A stretch of DNA of 64,000 bases from Ruminococcaceae bacterium UBA6353 (GCA_002437905.1 DJRT01000024.1:15636-79635), one strand, 5' to 3'; positions 1 to 8,436 are shown, numbered from the stretch's first letter. Numbers and translations are program-made. The notes: a model not told the origin generated them from the letters alone.

Positions 1-348
1 TATGCCGGCGAAAATGCCACCGACGCCGACCGTGTACGCAAGCTGCTGGCGGCGCTTTCTGCCGTGCCGGCGGACAGGCGGCAGGCGCGGTTCGTTTCTT
101 CGGTGTGCTGTGTGTTCCCGCAGGGGGAGGTGCTGCGTGCCGAGGGGACGGTGGAGGGGCAGATCGCCTTTGCCCCCGCCGGCGAAAACGGCTTTGGCTA
201 CGACCCGGTGTTTCTGTGCGGCGAACGCACCATGGCGCAGCTTTCGGCAGCGGAAAAGGATGCCATCAGCCACCGCGGACGGGCGCTGACGGAGTTTTCA
301 CGCGTGCTGCGGGCGCATCTGCTCGCGCAGGGACTTTTACAGGAGTGA
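1..348 (+). CDS. rdgB: XTP/dITP diphosphatase, C-terminal part (RdgB/HAM1 family)
   Basis: This is the last 115 codons of a non-canonical purine NTP pyrophosphatase that removes ITP, dITP and XTP from the nucleotide pool; the start lies before the window. The visible part carries the family signatures: the GENGFGYDPVF segment that binds the nucleotide, and the AEKDAISHRGRAL motif near the C-terminus. The frame is open from base 1 and ends with TGA at 346-348. It is followed after 7 bases by the next gene on the same strand, so it is probably the first visible gene of the operon running to leuS. Identification is by conserved motifs and is secure. Confidence 0.93.
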   Translation, partial: YAGENATDADRVRKLLAALSAVPADRRQARFVSSVCCVFPQGEVLRAEGTVEGQIAFAPAGENGFGYDPVFLCGERTMAQLSAAEKDAISHRGRALTEFSRVLRAHLLAQGLLQE

Positions 349-355
349 ACAGACA

Positions 356-844
356 ATGGATAAGCAGGCAGTTTACCGCTTTTTGCAGGAGCGGGGGATC
401 CCTTTTGAGATCACCGAGCACGAAGCGGTGTATACCATGGCCGAGCTGGCGGAGGTAGCTGTGCCGTATCCGCAGGCAGATGCCAAAAATCTCTTTGTGC
501 GGGATGATAAACGGCAGAATTACTATCTGATCACCGTGAAAGGGGATAAGCGGGTGGATCTGAAGGCCTTTCGCCGGGCGCAGCAGACCCGTCCGCTGAC
601 CTTTGCCTCACCTGAGGAGCTGCAGCAGCTGCTGGGGCTGACGCCCGGCTCTGTCACCCCGCTTGGTGTGCTGAATGAGGCTGAGGCCTGTGTGCAGGTC
701 TTCCTCGACCAAGACTTCTTCGGTGATCCCGATCTGATCGGGGTGCACCCCAACGAAAATACGGCCACCATATGGCTGAAAGCGACGGATCTGGAGACGG
801 TGATCCGGGCGCACGGCAATCCCGTGCAGCGGGTGGCTCTGTAA
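356..844 (+). CDS. YbaK/ProX-type aminoacyl-tRNA editing protein
   Basis: A 162-residue protein of the YbaK/EbsC/ProX superfamily, free-standing relatives of the ProRS editing domain that hydrolyse mischarged tRNA (typically Ala-tRNA-Pro). Visible family features are the N-terminal LQERGIPFEITEHEAVYTM segment, the K45 region (DAKNLFVRDDK) and the GVHPNENTATIWL segment near the end, which together resemble the ProX/PrdX branch rather than YbaK/EbsC. Length matches the family. The gene sits between rdgB and yhbY with short gaps and no terminator, so it is likely cotranscribed. Substrate specificity is inferred from family membership only. Confidence 0.88.
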   Translation: MDKQAVYRFLQERGIPFEITEHEAVYTMAELAEVAVPYPQADAKNLFVRDDKRQNYYLITVKGDKRVDLKAFRRAQQTRPLTFASPEELQQLLGLTPGSVTPLGVLNEAEACVQVFLDQDFFGDPDLIGVHPNENTATIWLKATDLETVIRAHGNPVQRVAL

Positions 845-882
845 ACCGACCGATGTTTTTTGAAAAAAGGAGACAATAACGG

Positions 883-1179
883 ATGCTGACAAGTAAGCAG
901 CGCGCCTATCTGCGCGCACAGGCGAATGCCCTGGAACCGATCCTGCACGCCGGCAAGGGCGGCATTTCGGATACAATGGTCAAACAGGCGGAGGATGCCC
1001 TCACTGCGCGGGAACTGATCAAGGGACGGGTGCTGGAAACGGCGCCGGCCACCGCGCGGGATACGGCGGAGGATATTGCCGCCCGCACCGGCGCCGAGGT
1101 GGTGCAGGTGGTGGGACGCACCTTTGTGCTGTTCCGGCAGAAGGCGAAAGACTCGCAATACACCCTGCCCCGCAAATGA
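883..1179 (+). CDS. yhbY: YhbY family RNA-binding protein (CRM domain)
   Basis: A 98-residue single CRM-domain protein, matching the ribosome-associated YhbY/YqeI family implicated in late 50S subunit assembly. The diagnostic beginning LTSKQRAYLRAQAN, the LEPILHAGKGGI segment (GKGG-type RNA-binding loop) and the GRTFVLFR C-terminal strand are all present. A strong AAAAGGAG ribosome binding site lies just upstream of the ATG at 883. In Bacillus the same gene (yqeI) precedes nadD-yqeK-rsfS, and that order is kept here, which supports the assignment. Confidence 0.93.
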   Translation: MLTSKQRAYLRAQANALEPILHAGKGGISDTMVKQAEDALTARELIKGRVLETAPATARDTAEDIAARTGAEVVQVVGRTFVLFRQKAKDSQYTLPRK

Positions 1180-1217
1180 CCGATATATCTGCGGCAGAAA
1201 GGAGCCGTGATGACAGC

Positions 1218-2432
1218 ATGAAGAGGATAGCGCTGTTCGGCGGCACCTTTGACCCTATCCACAGCGGCCATGTGGCCATGGCGCGGCGGCTGGCCGACCG
1301 GCTGGCGCTGGACACCGTGCTGCTGATGCCGACCTATATGCCGCCGCATAAGCTGCGGGAAAGCATGGCGCCGGCGGCTGACCGGGTGGCCATGTGCCGC
1401 CTGGCGGCGCAGGCGGATGCCCGGCTGGCGGTGTCCACACTGGAGATCGACCGCGGGGGCGCCAGCTTCACGGCGGATACGCTGGAGCAGCTTGCCCGCC
1501 TGTATCCGGATGCCTGCTGGTATCTGATCACCGGGGCAGATATGTTCTGCACCCTGCACACCTGGTATCATTACCCGGCGATCGCCCGTGCGGCGGTGCT
1601 GTGCACGGTGCCCCGCGGGGAGCTGGATGCCGCCCGGCTGCGGCAGTATGCGGCCGGTCTTGCGGCGGATGGCGCCCGGTGTTATGTGGATGAGCAGCCG
1701 GTGGAGCCGGTCTCCTCCACACAGATCCGCCGGCTGGCAGCGGCCGGCCGGCCGCTGCACGGCCTTGTGCCGCCGGCGGTGGAGGAGTATATTCACCAAC
1801 ATGGCCTGTATCGGGAGGAAACCGCGATGGAACATTGTACACAGGACGAGCAATTCAGGCAAATCATCCGTGCCCGGCTGGGGGATTACCGCTACCGGCA
1901 TTCCCTGTGCGTGGCGCAGGAGAGTGCTCGCCTGGCCGAAAAGTACGGAGCTGACCCGGCCAAGCTGTACACGGCGGGTCTGCTGCATGATATCATGAAG
2001 GATACCGACCAAAAAACCCAGTTGCAAATCCTGCAGGAGTTTGGTATACTGTTGGACAAAGTGGAGCTGGCGGTGCCGAAGCTGTGGCATGCCCGCACCG
2101 GCGCGGCCTTCATCCAGCATGTGCTGGGGGTGGAGGATCCGGTCATCCTGCAGGCGGTGCGCTACCATACCACCGGCCGCGCGGGGATGAGCCTGCCGGA
2201 ACGGGTGCTGTTTGTGGCGGATTTCACCTCTGCCGACCGGGAATATCCCGATGTGGATACCATGCGCCGGCTGGCGGATGAATCGCTGGAGGCGGCGATG
2301 GAATACGGCATTGCCTACACCATACGGGATCTACTGGCACAGTCGCTGCCGGTGCACCCGGATACCCTGGCAGCCTATAACGATATTATCCTGTCGAAAA
2401 CCGAGGGAGGTCATTTGCATGAGCAGCAATAA
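1218..2432 (+). CDS. nadD: NadD-YqeK fusion: nicotinate-nucleotide adenylyltransferase plus HD-domain Ap4A hydrolase
   Basis: One continuous reading frame of 404 residues joins two enzymes that are separate, adjacent genes in Bacillus. Residues 1 to about 200 are NadD, which makes deamido-NAD from NaMN and ATP: the nucleotidyltransferase motif GGTFDPIHSGH lies at residues 7-17 and the SSTQIR motif near residue 170. Residues from about 215 to the end are a YqeK-type HD phosphohydrolase with an H...HD pair (RHSLCVA and GLLHDIMKD) and later KLWHA and RYHTTGR motifs; YqeK proteins hydrolyse diadenosine tetraphosphate. ATG 1218 is chosen because the family starts at MKRIALFGG; the frame is open further upstream. 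The end overlaps the next gene by 14 bases. Confidence 0.92.
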   Translation: MKRIALFGGTFDPIHSGHVAMARRLADRLALDTVLLMPTYMPPHKLRESMAPAADRVAMCRLAAQADARLAVSTLEIDRGGASFTADTLEQLARLYPDACWYLITGADMFCTLHTWYHYPAIARAAVLCTVPRGELDAARLRQYAAGLAADGARCYVDEQPVEPVSSTQIRRLAAAGRPLHGLVPPAVEEYIHQHGLYREETAMEHCTQDEQFRQIIRARLGDYRYRHSLCVAQESARLAEKYGADPAKLYTAGLLHDIMKDTDQKTQLQILQEFGILLDKVELAVPKLWHARTGAAFIQHVLGVEDPVILQAVRYHTTGRAGMSLPERVLFVADFTSADREYPDVDTMRRLADESLEAAMEYGIAYTIRDLLAQSLPVHPDTLAAYNDIILSKTEGGHLHEQQ

Positions 2433-3765
2433 CAGCCAAAAGCAGGTCAGCCTGGCCGGTGCCGCCATGGGCGGCGCGCATGGCGGCAAGGGCGGCCGCA
2501 GCCGTGCGCGCCGTCCCGGCGGGAAGAAGCGCCGCTGGCTGCTGTGGGGCGGCATTGCCGTGCTGGCAGTGGTGGCCATTGTGGGGGTGCAGCTTTACCG
2601 GAACCGGGATAAGGGGCCGACCCTCGCGGCGCGCGATTTTATAGAGTATACCTACACGCCGGATGACCGGTGCGGCGATGTTTCGTATTACGCCCTGGGC
2701 ATCAGCGGCGAGAATGCCGAGGATGCGCTGGATATGACGGCGCTGCTGTGCGTGAACCGGAAAGAGCACAGCACCGCGCTTTTGCAGCTGCCAACGGCCA
2801 CCTATATCGGCGACGGGGAGACCTTTGCCGCGCAGACGGTAGGGGCAGTATGGGGAAATCCCAAGGCGCTGACCTGGTGCGCCACCTGCCGCGGCCGTGT
2901 GGCGGCGGATGCCGTGGAGGACGGCAAGCACACCGTCTGCGGTACGGCGGTGGAGACCCGGACGGGGTCTGCCGCGACCAATTATGCGCAGTTTTTCAAT
3001 ACCCAGCTGGGACTGCCGGTGGATAACTATCTGGTCATCCCGCGCGAGGGGTTGGCTAAGCTGATCGACGCCGTAGGCGGCGTGACCCTGAATGTGGCCG
3101 GCAAATTCCGCTGCGGCGAAACCGACTATGAGGCTGGGGTACAGGCGCTGCCCGGCGAGGCGGCGGTGTACTACATCACCCAGTACAATTACAACGGCAC
3201 CCCCGCCTCGGATATCGAGCGGATGGCGCGCCAGCGCGAGCTGCTGGCGGCGCTGGTTTCCCGGCTGTCGCAGTATAAGCAGGCGGAACTGTTCAATACC
3301 GATCCGCGCAAGGCGGATGTGCTGTCCGATGTGATGGCCGGTGCCGCGCCCATCCGGATGGATACCAGCGATTTCGGCAAGGCCCGGCTGATGGGTAAGG
3401 GGCACGATGCGGCGGCCAGCGACACCAAATATAACGCTGCGCTGGCAGAATTTGTGCACACGGTGTGCGCCATCCCGCTGGAGAATATGCAGTGCGCGGT
3501 GCTGCCCGGCGAGACAGCGAAAAAGGGCGCGGCCACAGTGTGGTCGGCGCACCGGGAGCAGACACTTTCCCTGCTCCGGGAGCAGATGGACCCGGCCGGT
3601 CTGCTGCAGGAGGACGCTTTCGGGATCAGTGAGCTTTCCTCCAAGGGCAAATTTGACAGCAGTGTCATCACGCTTGCCTCGGTGCTGACCCCGCAGCCGG
3701 AAAAGGCGGAGCTGCAGACGGCGGCAACCACCACAACCACAGCGGCACAGACGGAGGCATCATGA
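2419..3765 (+). CDS. LytR-CpsA-Psr (LCP) family protein, divergent
   Basis: A 448-residue membrane protein with a Lys/Arg-rich cytoplasmic N-terminus, one membrane helix (about residues 37-58, WLLWGGIAVLAVVAIVG) and an extracellular LCP-like domain. LCP enzymes attach anionic polymers such as teichoic acids to peptidoglycan. Support comes from the AVGGVTLNV segment, YYITQYN in place of the usual L.Y.R...D, and the RMARQRELLAAL helix. The usual substrate-binding motif (S/PRD-T) is not present: the equivalent strand reads LLQLPTATYIG, so the Asp and Arg are missing. The C-terminus is Thr-rich. ATG 2419 follows a GAGGGAGG site and overlaps yqeK; the stop overlaps rsfS by 4 bases. Function is uncertain because of the missing residues. 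Confidence 0.75.
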   Translation: MSSNNSQKQVSLAGAAMGGAHGGKGGRSRARRPGGKKRRWLLWGGIAVLAVVAIVGVQLYRNRDKGPTLAARDFIEYTYTPDDRCGDVSYYALGISGENAEDALDMTALLCVNRKEHSTALLQLPTATYIGDGETFAAQTVGAVWGNPKALTWCATCRGRVAADAVEDGKHTVCGTAVETRTGSAATNYAQFFNTQLGLPVDNYLVIPREGLAKLIDAVGGVTLNVAGKFRCGETDYEAGVQALPGEAAVYYITQYNYNGTPASDIERMARQRELLAALVSRLSQYKQAELFNTDPRKADVLSDVMAGAAPIRMDTSDFGKARLMGKGHDAAASDTKYNAALAEFVHTVCAIPLENMQCAVLPGETAKKGAATVWSAHREQTLSLLREQMDPAGLLQEDAFGISELSSKGKFDSSVITLASVLTPQPEKAELQTAATTTTTAAQTEAS

Positions 3766-4124
3766 ACGAAAAGCTTTTGGCAGCAGCGGTGTATTCGCTG
3801 GATAAGCATAAGGCGGAGGAGCTGACGGCGCTGTCCGTGAGCGGCCTGACCGCCGTGGCGGATGTATTTTTGTTGGCCTCCGGCGGCAGTGCCACCCAGG
3901 TGCGCAGCCTGGCAGACTACCTTGAGGAGGAGCTGGCAGCGCAGGGACTGCGCCCGGAGCGCAGCGAAGGCTACCGCACCGGCGATTGGATCACGCTGGA
4001 TTACGGCGATCTGCTGGTGCATATTTTCCGCCGGGAGATCCGGGCGTTCTACGACCTGGAGCACCTGTGGGCGGATGCTGGGCGGATGGATATCCGCCCC
4101 TATATGGTACAGGAACACGAATAA
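3762..4124 (+). CDS. rsfS: Ribosomal silencing factor RsfS
   Basis: A 120-residue RsfS/Iojap protein, which binds L14 on the 50S subunit and blocks 30S joining when nutrients are scarce. The sequence contains the family core: KAEELTALSVSGLTAVADVFLLASGGS, then GYRTGDWITLDYGDLLVHIF and the YDLEHLWADA ending. Length is typical. The ATG overlaps the stop of the LCP gene by 4 bases (ATGA), which indicates translational coupling. The place after nadD-yqeK is conserved across Firmicutes. Confidence 0.95.
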   Translation: MNEKLLAAAVYSLDKHKAEELTALSVSGLTAVADVFLLASGGSATQVRSLADYLEEELAAQGLRPERSEGYRTGDWITLDYGDLLVHIFRREIRAFYDLEHLWADAGRMDIRPYMVQEHE

Positions 4125-4139
4125 GAGGAGATAATGGCT

Positions 4140-6560
4140 ATGACGCGCTACAATCACGCAGAGATCGAGGCAAAATGGCAGAAAATCTGGAACGACGAGC
4201 ACACCTTTGCGGCGTCGGATGATTACACAAAGCCGAAGTTTTACGCACTGGTGGAGTTTCCCTACCCGTCCGGGCAGGGGCTGCATGTGGGGCATCCGCG
4301 TTCCTACACGGCGCTGGATATCGTGGCGCGCAAGCGGCGGCTGCAGGGCTATAATGTGCTGTATCCGATGGGCTGGGACGCTTTCGGCCTGCCCACCGAG
4401 AATTTCGCCATGAAGAACCACATCCACCCGGAGATTGTGACCAAGAACAATGTGGCGCGCTTTAAGGCACAGCTGCAGAGCCTCGGCCTCTCCTTCGATT
4501 GGGACCGCGAGATCAATACCACCGATCCGGCCTACTATAAGTGGACGCAGTGGATCTTTATCCAGATGTTCAAAAAGGGCCTGGCCTACAAGAAGGAAAT
4601 GAATGTCAACTTCTGCACTGGCTGCAAGGTGGTGCTGGCCAATGAGGAGGTTGTGAACGGCGTGTGTGAGCGCTGCGGCAGCCCGGTTGTGCACCGCAAC
4701 AAGAGCCAGTGGATGCTGAAGATCACCGCCTATGCTGACCGGCTGGTGGATGACCTGGATGGCTTGGATTACGCCGATCGCATTGCCACGCAGCAGAAGA
4801 ACTGGATTGGCCGCAGCTATGGCACAGAGGTGAACTTTGATACCACGGCCGGGCAGGTGCTGACGGTGTATACCACCCGTGCCGATACCCTGTTCGGCGC
4901 CACCTATATGGTGGTCAGCCCGGAGCACGCCTGCGTGGATGCCTGGATCGCCGAGGGGCGGCTGCACAATGCCGCCGAGGTGAAGGCCTACCGCGAGGAA
5001 GCAGCGCGCAAGTCCGACTTTGAGCGTACGGAACTGAACAAGGAAAAGACCGGCGTGCGGCTGGACGGCGTTATGGGGATCAACCCTGTTACCGGCAAGG
5101 AGATCCCGATCTTCATTTCCGACTATGTGCTGGCCTCCTATGGCACCGGCGCCATCATGGCGGTGCCGGCACACGATACCCGCGACTGGGCATTCGCCAA
5201 AAAGTTTGGCCTGCCGATCGTGGAGGTGGTTGCCGGCGGCGATGTAGAAAAGGAGGCCTACACGGACTGCGCCAGCGGCGTGATGGTCAATTCCGGCTTC
5301 CTGACCGGCAAGACTGTGGCCGAGGCGATCCCCGCCATGCAGGCGTGGCTGGAGGAAAACGGCAAGGGACACAAGAAGGTGAATTTCAAGCTGCGCGACT
5401 GGGTCTTTTCCCGTCAGCGCTATTGGGGCGAACCGATCCCGATGGTCAATTGCGAAAAGTGCGGCTGGGTGCCGCTGCCGGAGGACAGCCTGCCGCTGAC
5501 CCTGCCGGAGCTGAAGGATTTTGAACCGACCACCGATGGCGAAAGCCCGCTTTCCCGCCTGACGGACTGGGTGAATACCACCTGCCCGTGCTGCGGCGGC
5601 CCCGCCAAACGCGAAACGGATACGATGCCGCAGTGGGCCGGTTCCTCCTGGTATTATCTGCGGTATATGGATCCGCACAATGATCAGGCGCTTGTCAGCC
5701 CGGAGGCGGTGCGCTACTGGGGCCCGGTGGATTGGTACAATGGCGGCATGGAGCACACCACGCTGCACCTGCTGTACAGCCGCTTCTGGTATAAGTTCCT
5801 GTACGATATCGGCGCGGTGCCCACCAGTGAGCCGTACCGCAAGCGCACCAGCCATGGCATGATCCTGGGCGAGAATGGCGAGAAAATGTCCAAATCCCGC
5901 GGGAATGTGGTCAATCCGGACGAAATCGTGGCGGAATATGGCGCCGATACCATGCGGCTGTACGAAATGTTCATCGGCGATTTTGAAAAGGCTGCCCCGT
6001 GGTCAAGCAACAGCATCCGTGGCTGCCGCCGCTTCTTGGAGCGGGTGTGGGTGATGCAGGATAAGCTGCTGCCCGGCGAGGGCATCCGCCCGGCGCTGGA
6101 GGTATCCGTGAACAAGACCATCCGCAAGGTGGGCGAGGATATTGAAACGCTGAAGTACAACACCGCCATTGCTGCCATGATGGCGCTGATGAACGACTTT
6201 GACCAAAACGGCGGCGTCACCCGCGAGGAATACCGCGTGCTGCTGCTGCTGCTCAACCCCTTTGCCCCGCATATGACGGAGGAGATCTGGGAGCAGCTGC
6301 AGTATGGCGGCCAGCTGGCGCATGCGGCCTGGCCGGCCTATGATGAGGCCAAGTGCACCGAGGCCACCGTGGAGATCGCCGTGCAGGTGAATGGCAAGCT
6401 GCGCAGCCGCATAGCTGTGGCGGCGGATATCAGCGCAGCAGACGCGCTGGCAGCGGCCAAGGCGGACGCAAAGATCGCCCCGCTGCTGGAGGGGATGCAG
6501 CTGGTGAAAGAGCTGTATGTGCCGGGCAAGCTGGTGAATTTGGTGGTAAAACCGGCGTGA
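4140..6560 (+). CDS. leuS: Leucyl-tRNA synthetase
   Basis: An approximately 806-residue class I synthetase that charges tRNA-Leu. Visible motifs are the HIGH equivalent HVGHPRSY, the editing domain (residues about 220-410, with TTRADTLFGATYMVVSPEH and the YGTGAIMAVPAHDTRD active-site segment), the zinc-binding CxxC pair (CEKCGW and CPCCGG), and KMSKSRGNVVNPDEI. A second ATG at 4134 is in frame; ATG 4140 is preferred because it lies 9 bases from the AGAGGAG site, against 3 bases for 4134. It is the last gene of the operon that starts upstream of the window. Confidence 0.97.
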   Translation: MTRYNHAEIEAKWQKIWNDEHTFAASDDYTKPKFYALVEFPYPSGQGLHVGHPRSYTALDIVARKRRLQGYNVLYPMGWDAFGLPTENFAMKNHIHPEIVTKNNVARFKAQLQSLGLSFDWDREINTTDPAYYKWTQWIFIQMFKKGLAYKKEMNVNFCTGCKVVLANEEVVNGVCERCGSPVVHRNKSQWMLKITAYADRLVDDLDGLDYADRIATQQKNWIGRSYGTEVNFDTTAGQVLTVYTTRADTLFGATYMVVSPEHACVDAWIAEGRLHNAAEVKAYREEAARKSDFERTELNKEKTGVRLDGVMGINPVTGKEIPIFISDYVLASYGTGAIMAVPAHDTRDWAFAKKFGLPIVEVVAGGDVEKEAYTDCASGVMVNSGFLTGKTVAEAIPAMQAWLEENGKGHKKVNFKLRDWVFSRQRYWGEPIPMVNCEKCGWVPLPEDSLPLTLPELKDFEPTTDGESPLSRLTDWVNTTCPCCGGPAKRETDTMPQWAGSSWYYLRYMDPHNDQALVSPEAVRYWGPVDWYNGGMEHTTLHLLYSRFWYKFLYDIGAVPTSEPYRKRTSHGMILGENGEKMSKSRGNVVNPDEIVAEYGADTMRLYEMFIGDFEKAAPWSSNSIRGCRRFLERVWVMQDKLLPGEGIRPALEVSVNKTIRKVGEDIETLKYNTAIAAMMALMNDFDQNGGVTREEYRVLLLLLNPFAPHMTEEIWEQLQYGGQLAHAAWPAYDEAKCTEATVEIAVQVNGKLRSRIAVAADISAADALAAAKADAKIAPLLEGMQLVKELYVPGKLVNLVVKPA

Positions 6561-6609
6561 AGCCGGGTGTGAAAACCAGGCATAAAGCCGGGCGTGAACC
6601 CGGTGGCCC

Positions 6610-6640
6610 GCTTTTTCACAAAAAGTTTTTGTGAAAAAGC
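6610..6640. terminator. Perfect 15-bp inverted repeat after leuS, possible terminator
   Basis: Two 15-base arms, 6610-6624 and 6626-6640, are exact inverse copies around a single G. Both arms contain runs of T or A (gctttttcacaaaaa). The hairpin is not followed by a clean T-run on the plus strand, but arms of this type can act as bidirectional terminators, and the next gene (rpsU) has its own promoter 10 bases on. The function as terminator is an inference. Confidence 0.5.
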
Positions 6641-6650
6641 GAAAAACCCC

Positions 6651-6679
6651 TTGACTGCCGGTGCGGATTTCGTTATAAT
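6651..6679 (+). promoter_or_regulatory. Sigma-A promoter of rpsU
   Basis: TTGACT at 6651-6656 and TATAAT at 6674-6679 are separated by 17 bases, a near-consensus housekeeping promoter. It lies 55 bases upstream of the rpsU start codon and is the only candidate in this gap. Confidence 0.88.
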
Positions 6680-6733
6680 ATTATCTGCATTGTTGCAAAT
6701 TACCCCTGCCGTATGGCGGAGGGAGGGAATAGT

Positions 6734-6910
6734 ATGTCAGAAGTCCGCGTGAAAGAAAACGAATCTCTGGACAGTGCCCTGCGTCGCTGGAAAAAGTCCT
6801 GCGCCCGCTCCGGTGTGCTGGCCGAGGTCCGCAAGAGAGAGCACTACGAAAAGCCTTCCGTAAAGCGCAAAAAGAAATCGGAAGCCGCGCGCAAGAGAAA
6901 ATACAAATAA
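6734..6910 (+). CDS. rpsU: 30S ribosomal protein S21
   Basis: A 58-residue basic protein of the small ribosomal subunit. It begins SEVRVKENESLDSALRRWKK, the typical S21 N-terminus, and ends in a Lys/Arg-rich tail (KRKKKSEAARKRKYK). ATG 6734 is preferred to in-frame 6713 because GGAGGGA lies just before it and because family members start here. It has its own promoter at 6651-6679 and is followed by a terminator-like hairpin. Confidence 0.97.
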   Translation: MSEVRVKENESLDSALRRWKKSCARSGVLAEVRKREHYEKPSVKRKKKSEAARKRKYK

Positions 6911-6920
6911 GCAAGCGTAG

Positions 6921-6957
6921 ACAAGGCGGGCGGCGTGTGTCGTCCGCCTTGTTCTTA
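6921..6957 (+). terminator. Rho-independent terminator after rpsU
   Basis: The arms acaaggcgggcg and cgtccgccttgt form a stable GC-rich stem at 6921-6952 followed by TCTT. The T-run is short, so part of the transcription could read into yqeG. Confidence 0.65.
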
Positions 6958-6974
6958 TCAGAAAGGGGTGCCTG

Positions 6975-7496
6975 ATGGCTCTGTTTTATCCCACGCTCTA
7001 CCGCCGCCGCATCACCGACCTGACGCCGGCGGATCTGCGCGCGCTGGGGGTTTCCGGCCTGCTGCTGGATGTGGATAATACCCTGACCACCCACGATTGC
7101 CCGGAGCTGGAGCCGGCGGTAACGGCATGGCTTGCCGCCATGCAGGCGGCCGGTTTCCACATGACGGTGGTATCCAATAACTCCCCGCAGCGGGTGGCGC
7201 CCTTTGCCGGGCGTATTGGTTTGCCGTTTCAGGCTAAGGCGGCCAAGCCGCTGCCCGGCGGTTACCGTGCCGCCGCCAGGGCGCTCGGTCTGTCACCGCA
7301 GCAGTGTGCTGTGATCGGCGACCAGATATTCACGGATATTTTGGGCGCCAATCTGGCCGGCATGCCCTCGGTGCTGCTGGAGCCGATCCAGCCGGAAACA
7401 CAGCAGAAATTTATTGTATTCAAGCGTCGGCTGGAGCGGCTGCTGCTGCGCTGCCCCCGACAGAGAAAACGCAAGGAGGCGCAACTGCATGGATGA
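6975..7496 (+). CDS. yqeG: YqeG family HAD-IIIA phosphatase
   Basis: A 173-residue HAD phosphatase of the YqeG type. It has motif I LLLDVDNTLT (residues 32-41), motif II MTVVSNN, a conserved Lys in AKAAKPLPGGY, and motif III CAVIGDQIFTDILGANLAG. The physiological substrate of this family is not firmly known; in some organisms it is grouped with ribosome-associated YqeH or with lipid head-group phosphatases. The basic C-terminus (KRRLERLLLRCPRQRKRK) may contact RNA or membrane. Its last 8 bases overlap the following endonuclease gene. Confidence 0.88.
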   Translation: MALFYPTLYRRRITDLTPADLRALGVSGLLLDVDNTLTTHDCPELEPAVTAWLAAMQAAGFHMTVVSNNSPQRVAPFAGRIGLPFQAKAAKPLPGGYRAAARALGLSPQQCAVIGDQIFTDILGANLAGMPSVLLEPIQPETQQKFIVFKRRLERLLLRCPRQRKRKEAQLHG

Positions 7497-8364
7497 GGCG
7501 CGTTTTGGCCCCGCCGGCAACTGTGAGGCTTTTCACGCGGCCGGCTACAAGAGCACAGCACAGATCTTCGGCTTTCTGGCCGGCTATGGTCTGAATGCCT
7601 ATGAATACCAGTGCGGCCGCGGTGTGCGGCTGGGGGAGACGGCTGCGGCCGAGATCTGCCAGCAGGCGGCGCAGTACGGCGTGCGGGTGTCGCTGCATGC
7701 TCCCTACTTCATTTCGCTGGCGTCGGAGGATCCGCAGAAGCGGGAAAATAGCGTACGCTACATTTTGGACAGCGCCCGCGCGGTGGTCATGCTTGGCGGC
7801 GATCGCATTGTGGTGCACCCCGGTGGGCTGGGCGGCCGCAGCCGGGAGGAGGCAACGGCGCTGGCCACCCAGACCCTGCTGCAGGCGCAGCAGGCGCTGG
7901 ATGATGCCGGGCTGGGCAGTGTGCACATCTGCCCGGAGGTGATGGGGAAGATCAACCAGCTTGGCGATTTGGAGGAGGTGCTGACCTTCTGCCTGGCGGA
8001 GAAGCGGTTTCTCCCCTGTGTGGATTTTGGCCATCTGAACAGCCGCACCGGCGGCTCATTGGATAGCCGTGCTGCTTTCGGTCGGGTGCTTGACCGCATT
8101 GGCGAGGTGCTGGGACAGGAGCGGCTACAGAGCTTCCATGTGCACTTTTCAAAGATTGAGTACACTGCCGGCGGGGAAAAACGGCACCTGACCTTCGCCG
8201 ATACAGCATTCGGTCCGGAGCCGGCGCTGCTGATGGCGGAGCTGGCCCAGCGCGGGCTGACCCCAACGGTCATCTGCGAATCCGCCGGCACCCAAACGGC
8301 GGATGCCGCCGCCATGCAGCGCGCCTACCGCGCCGCGCTGGCCGCGCAGCAGCCACAGCAATAA
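7489..8364 (+). CDS. Endonuclease IV-like AP endonuclease / TIM-barrel protein
   Basis: A 291-residue protein of the apurinic/apyrimidinic endonuclease family 2, zinc-dependent TIM barrels that cut DNA 5' of abasic sites. Metal-ligand motifs of the family are visible: SLHAPYFI, RIVVHPGG, HICPEVMGK (Glu), CVDFGHLNSRTGG, FHVHFSKIEY and CESAG. The start at ATG 7489 has an AAGGAGG site and overlaps yqeG by 8 bases. The sequence resembles clostridial deoxyribonuclease IV proteins rather than sugar isomerases, but enzymatic activity is inferred. Confidence 0.85.
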   Translation: MDEARFGPAGNCEAFHAAGYKSTAQIFGFLAGYGLNAYEYQCGRGVRLGETAAAEICQQAAQYGVRVSLHAPYFISLASEDPQKRENSVRYILDSARAVVMLGGDRIVVHPGGLGGRSREEATALATQTLLQAQQALDDAGLGSVHICPEVMGKINQLGDLEEVLTFCLAEKRFLPCVDFGHLNSRTGGSLDSRAAFGRVLDRIGEVLGQERLQSFHVHFSKIEYTAGGEKRHLTFADTAFGPEPALLMAELAQRGLTPTVICESAGTQTADAAAMQRAYRAALAAQQPQQ

Positions 8365-8376
8365 AGAGATAAAGCA

Positions 8377-8419
8377 AAAAGGACAGCGTTGCACTTACCG
8401 CAACGCTGTCCTTTTGTCG
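8377..8419. terminator. Bidirectional terminator between endonuclease gene and XRE regulator
   Basis: A 15-base stem (aaaaggacagcgttg with caacgctgtcctttt, 8377-8415) is flanked by A-rich and T-rich ends, so it can stop both convergent transcripts. It lies 12 bases after the endonuclease stop and 18 bases before the end of the minus-strand regulator. Confidence 0.85.
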
Positions 8420-8436
8420 TTTTATCCAGGCCTTGT

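Noticed and set aside
2212..2418. N-terminal extension of the LCP gene from ATG 2212
   Set aside because: It would overlap yqeK by more than 200 bases. GAGGGAGG before ATG 2419 marks the true start.
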